Shown here: piece by piece, positions 62,440 to 64,000 of the stretch | Layout: each line of letters opens with the position of its first letter | How positions within the stretch are numbered: position 1 is the first letter of the stretch | Assembly (NCBI RefSeq): GCF_030159595.1 | Contig: NZ_BSKJ01000005.1 | Location: 1 to 64,000, forward strand | Reading direction: 5' to 3' | Source of the DNA: Pseudomonas putida | GTDB taxonomy: Bacteria; Pseudomonadota; Gammaproteobacteria; Pseudomonadales; Pseudomonadaceae | DNA: 64,000 nucleotides | Program-made: the position numbers and the translations under genes | The notes under the pieces: generated by a model | Databases searched by the model: none | Seen by the model: the letters and a program-made list of their open reading frames with translations, nothing else | Told to the model about the DNA's origin: nothing

Positions 62440-63099
62440 TCAGCCTCGGGCCAGCGCCGCCAGCACCAGTTCGCAGCTGCGCTGGCCGTAGGCGGTAAGC
62501 ACCTCGCGAATGCGCGGCAGGTCACGGGCGACCACGGCTTCGAGCAGGCGGGCGAACAAGTCGAGGTAGTCGATCATGTTGGCCTGGCGCTGGTCCAGCG
62601 ACAGGTAGTAGGCACGGCTCATGGCCGGCTGCAGGTTTTCCACGGTTTCCTGCAAGAACGGGTTGTCGGCAAACGGGTAGGCTGCCCGCATCACCGCGAA
62701 GCTGTCGGCGACGAAGGTCTTGATGTCCAGTTGGTCATGGGCTCGCTGCAGGCGCTGCTGGATCTCCAGAAACGGGCGCAGGTCGGCCTCTGTGCGCCAT
62801 TTTTGCGCAACCGCGTTGCCCAACAGGATGTAGAACTCGCCCATCAAGGAACACAGACTGCGCACGCTGCGCTCGTCCAGCTCGGTCACATGGGCACCCC
62901 GGCGCGGCAAAATCGCCACCAGGTGGCGGCGTTCGAGAATCAGCAGCGCTTCGCGCACCGAACCGCGGCTGACGTTGAGCGCCTGGGTAACCTTCTGCTC
63001 CTGAATACGCTCGCCTGGCGCCAGCTCGCCGCGGATGATGCGTTCGGCCAGGTAATCGGCAATCTGCTCGGAGAGGCTGTCCGGGGCCTTGAACGTCAT
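62440..63099 (-). CDS. GntR/FadR-family transcriptional regulator
   Basis: The 219-residue protein has an N-terminal winged helix (SLSEQIADYLAERIIRGEL, then NVSRGSVREALLILERR) and a C-terminal all-helical FCD-type effector domain (RMAMRAA-like helices with DSFAVMRAAYPFADNP). It is divergent from xdhA, with 268 bp between them holding two copies of the operator-like TTGACCTGCYAGACAG. It therefore probably represses purine-catabolism genes and itself. On its own strand it is followed by smc after 3 bp. Confidence 0.87.
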   Translation of the reverse strand: MTFKAPDSLSEQIADYLAERIIRGELAPGERIQEQKVTQALNVSRGSVREALLILERRHLVAILPRRGAHVTELDERSVRSLCSLMGEFYILLGNAVAQKWRTEADLRPFLEIQQRLQRAHDQLDIKTFVADSFAVMRAAYPFADNPFLQETVENLQPAMSRAYYLSLDQRQANMIDYLDLFARLLEAVVARDLPRIREVLTAYGQRSCELVLAALARG

Positions 63100-63188
63100 G
63101 GTTTTCCTTCAAAATCATTGAACTGGGCACAAGGGGCGGATTGTAGCGTACTTGGGCGGTAATCGCGCAGAGGGGCCAGGCGGTTTAT

Positions 63189-63204
63189 TTGACCTGCCAG
63201 ACAG
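63189..63204. promoter_or_regulatory. Operator-like repeat, copy 1 (TTGACCTGCCAGACAG)
   Basis: This shares 15 of 16 bases with the copy at 63300-63315, in the gap between the divergent GntR-family gene and xdhA. It lies 90 bp before the regulator start. Confidence 0.6.
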
Positions 63205-63299
63205 CCGCACGCCCGGCGCGATCTATGCTTGGAATATGGGCAATGTGTTCGGCCGGGCATGGACATGAGCAATTTCTTGACCTTTGAGTCAGAAAAATA

Positions 63300-63318
63300 T
63301 TGACCTGCTAGACAGGTC
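63300..63318. promoter_or_regulatory. Operator-like repeat, copy 2, overlapping the likely xdhA promoter
   Basis: TTGACCTGCTAGACAG is extended to a perfect dyad GACCTG-N5-CAGGTC (63302-63318). TTGACC at 63300 with TAGAGT 18 nt later could be the xdhA promoter, so a bound repressor would cover the -35. Confidence 0.65.
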
Positions 63319-63367
63319 TTGCTTAGAGTCCGCCCAACAACAATAAAACCATTGCGAGGCTATCCCC

Positions 63368-64000
63368 GTGATCCAGTTTCTCGTCAACCAGGAGCTGCGT
63401 AATGAGCACGCCCTGGACCCGAACATGACGGTGCTGCAGTACCTGCGCGAGCACCTGGGCAAACCCGGTACCAAGGAGGGCTGCGCCAGTGGTGACTGCG
63501 GCGCCTGCACCGTGGTGGTCGGCGAACTGACCCAGGACGAACAGGGCAACGACAGCCTGCGTTACCGTAGCCTCAACTCGTGCCTGACCTTCGTTTCGTC
63601 GCTGCACGGCAAGCAACTGATCAGCGTCGAAGGCCTGAAGCACCAGGGCCAGTTGCACAGCGTGCAGCAGGCAATGGCCGATTGCCATGGTTCGCAATGC
63701 GGCTTCTGCACCCCTGGCTTCGTCATGTCGCTGTTCGCCCTGCAAAAGAACAGCAGCGGCCCCGACCTGCACCAGGCCCAGGAAGCCCTGGCCGGCAACC
63801 TGTGCCGCTGCACCGGCTACCGGCCGATCCTCGATGCTGCCGAACAGAGCTGCCGCCAGCCCTGCCGCGACCAGTTCGATGCCCAGCAGGCGCAAACCAT
63901 CAGCCGCCTCAAGGCCATTACGCCGACCCAGACCGGCGAGTTGAACAGCGGCGACAAACGCTGCCTGGTGCCGCTGACCGTGGCCGACCTGGCCGACCTG
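63368..64000 (+). CDS. xdhA: Xanthine dehydrogenase small subunit XdhA, 5' part
   Basis: A GTG start at 63368 opens a frame that runs off the right edge after 211 codons. The N-terminal plant-type [2Fe-2S] domain has GCASGDCGACT, and the second, all-helical cluster domain has CGFCTPG and LCRCTGYRPI. All eight cysteines of both clusters are visible. The FAD domain must lie beyond the window. The enzyme oxidises hypoxanthine and xanthine to urate together with the molybdenum subunit XdhB. The GntR-family regulator upstream is the likely controller. Confidence 0.94.
   Translation, partial: MIQFLVNQELRNEHALDPNMTVLQYLREHLGKPGTKEGCASGDCGACTVVVGELTQDEQGNDSLRYRSLNSCLTFVSSLHGKQLISVEGLKHQGQLHSVQQAMADCHGSQCGFCTPGFVMSLFALQKNSSGPDLHQAQEALAGNLCRCTGYRPILDAAEQSCRQPCRDQFDAQQAQTISRLKAITPTQTGELNSGDKRCLVPLTVADLADL

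Overview
The window is high-GC chromosomal DNA of a fluorescent pseudomonad, very probably the Pseudomonas putida group. The evidence is the gene content and order: pyoverdine NRPS genes, the sigma factor PvdS/PfrI, two tandem cbb3 oxidase operons followed by ccoGHIS-hemN-anr-apt, and recR-ybaB-dnaX, ligA-zipA-smc and xdhA. P. putida-type REP palindromes sit mostly between convergent genes. I see no phage, transposase, integrase, CRISPR array, tRNA or rRNA.

Region 1 (1-10.3 kb) is pyoverdine accessory and backbone DNA. The 5' part of a large NRPS on the minus strand runs off the left edge. Its first module reads as Asp and its second as a probable basic residue followed by epimerisation. Divergent from it are a fusion of an SCP2-like domain with a JmjC/cupin_8 oxygenase and a siderophore-interacting reductase. 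A diaminobutyrate aminotransferase (pvdH) faces them. Region 2 (10.3-16.5 kb) is a thiol-redox island: a two-component system (DsbS/DsbR type), a MobA-like nucleotidyltransferase, and the operon dsbD, a TlpA-like gene and dsbG. Region 3 (16.5-31.4 kb) returns to pyoverdine: pvdL (chromophore NRPS), the divergent sigma factor gene pvdS under a Fur box, and a siderophore acyltransferase. Six genes or divergent pairs in regions 1 and 3 carry a TAAAT or TAATT, N16, CGT promoter, which is the PvdS recognition signature. The iron-starvation regulon can therefore be read directly from the DNA.

Region 4 (31.4-34 kb) holds small housekeeping genes: a periplasmic binding protein, a DnaQ-like exonuclease, ppnP and an alpha/beta hydrolase. 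Region 5 (34-49.7 kb) is the microaerobic respiration block: ccoNOQP-1, ccoNOQP-2, ccoGHIS, a TauE/SafE-like protein, hemN, anr and apt. Anr/FNR-type dyads lie in front of both ccoN genes, ccoG and hemN, so Anr made here probably controls the whole block. Region 6 (49.8-55.3 kb) has recR, ybaB and dnaX (minus strand), an orphan binding protein, a DUF2938 membrane protein controlled by a divergent MerR regulator through a textbook 19-bp-spacer promoter, and the 4.5S/SRP RNA gene. Region 7 (55.4-64 kb) has ligA, zipA, smc and a FadR-type GntR regulator on the minus strand, and the start of xdhA on the plus strand, with repeated operator-like sites in between.

All calls come from reading the sequence. 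No database search was run. Domain limits are approximate and substrate codes were extracted by eye.
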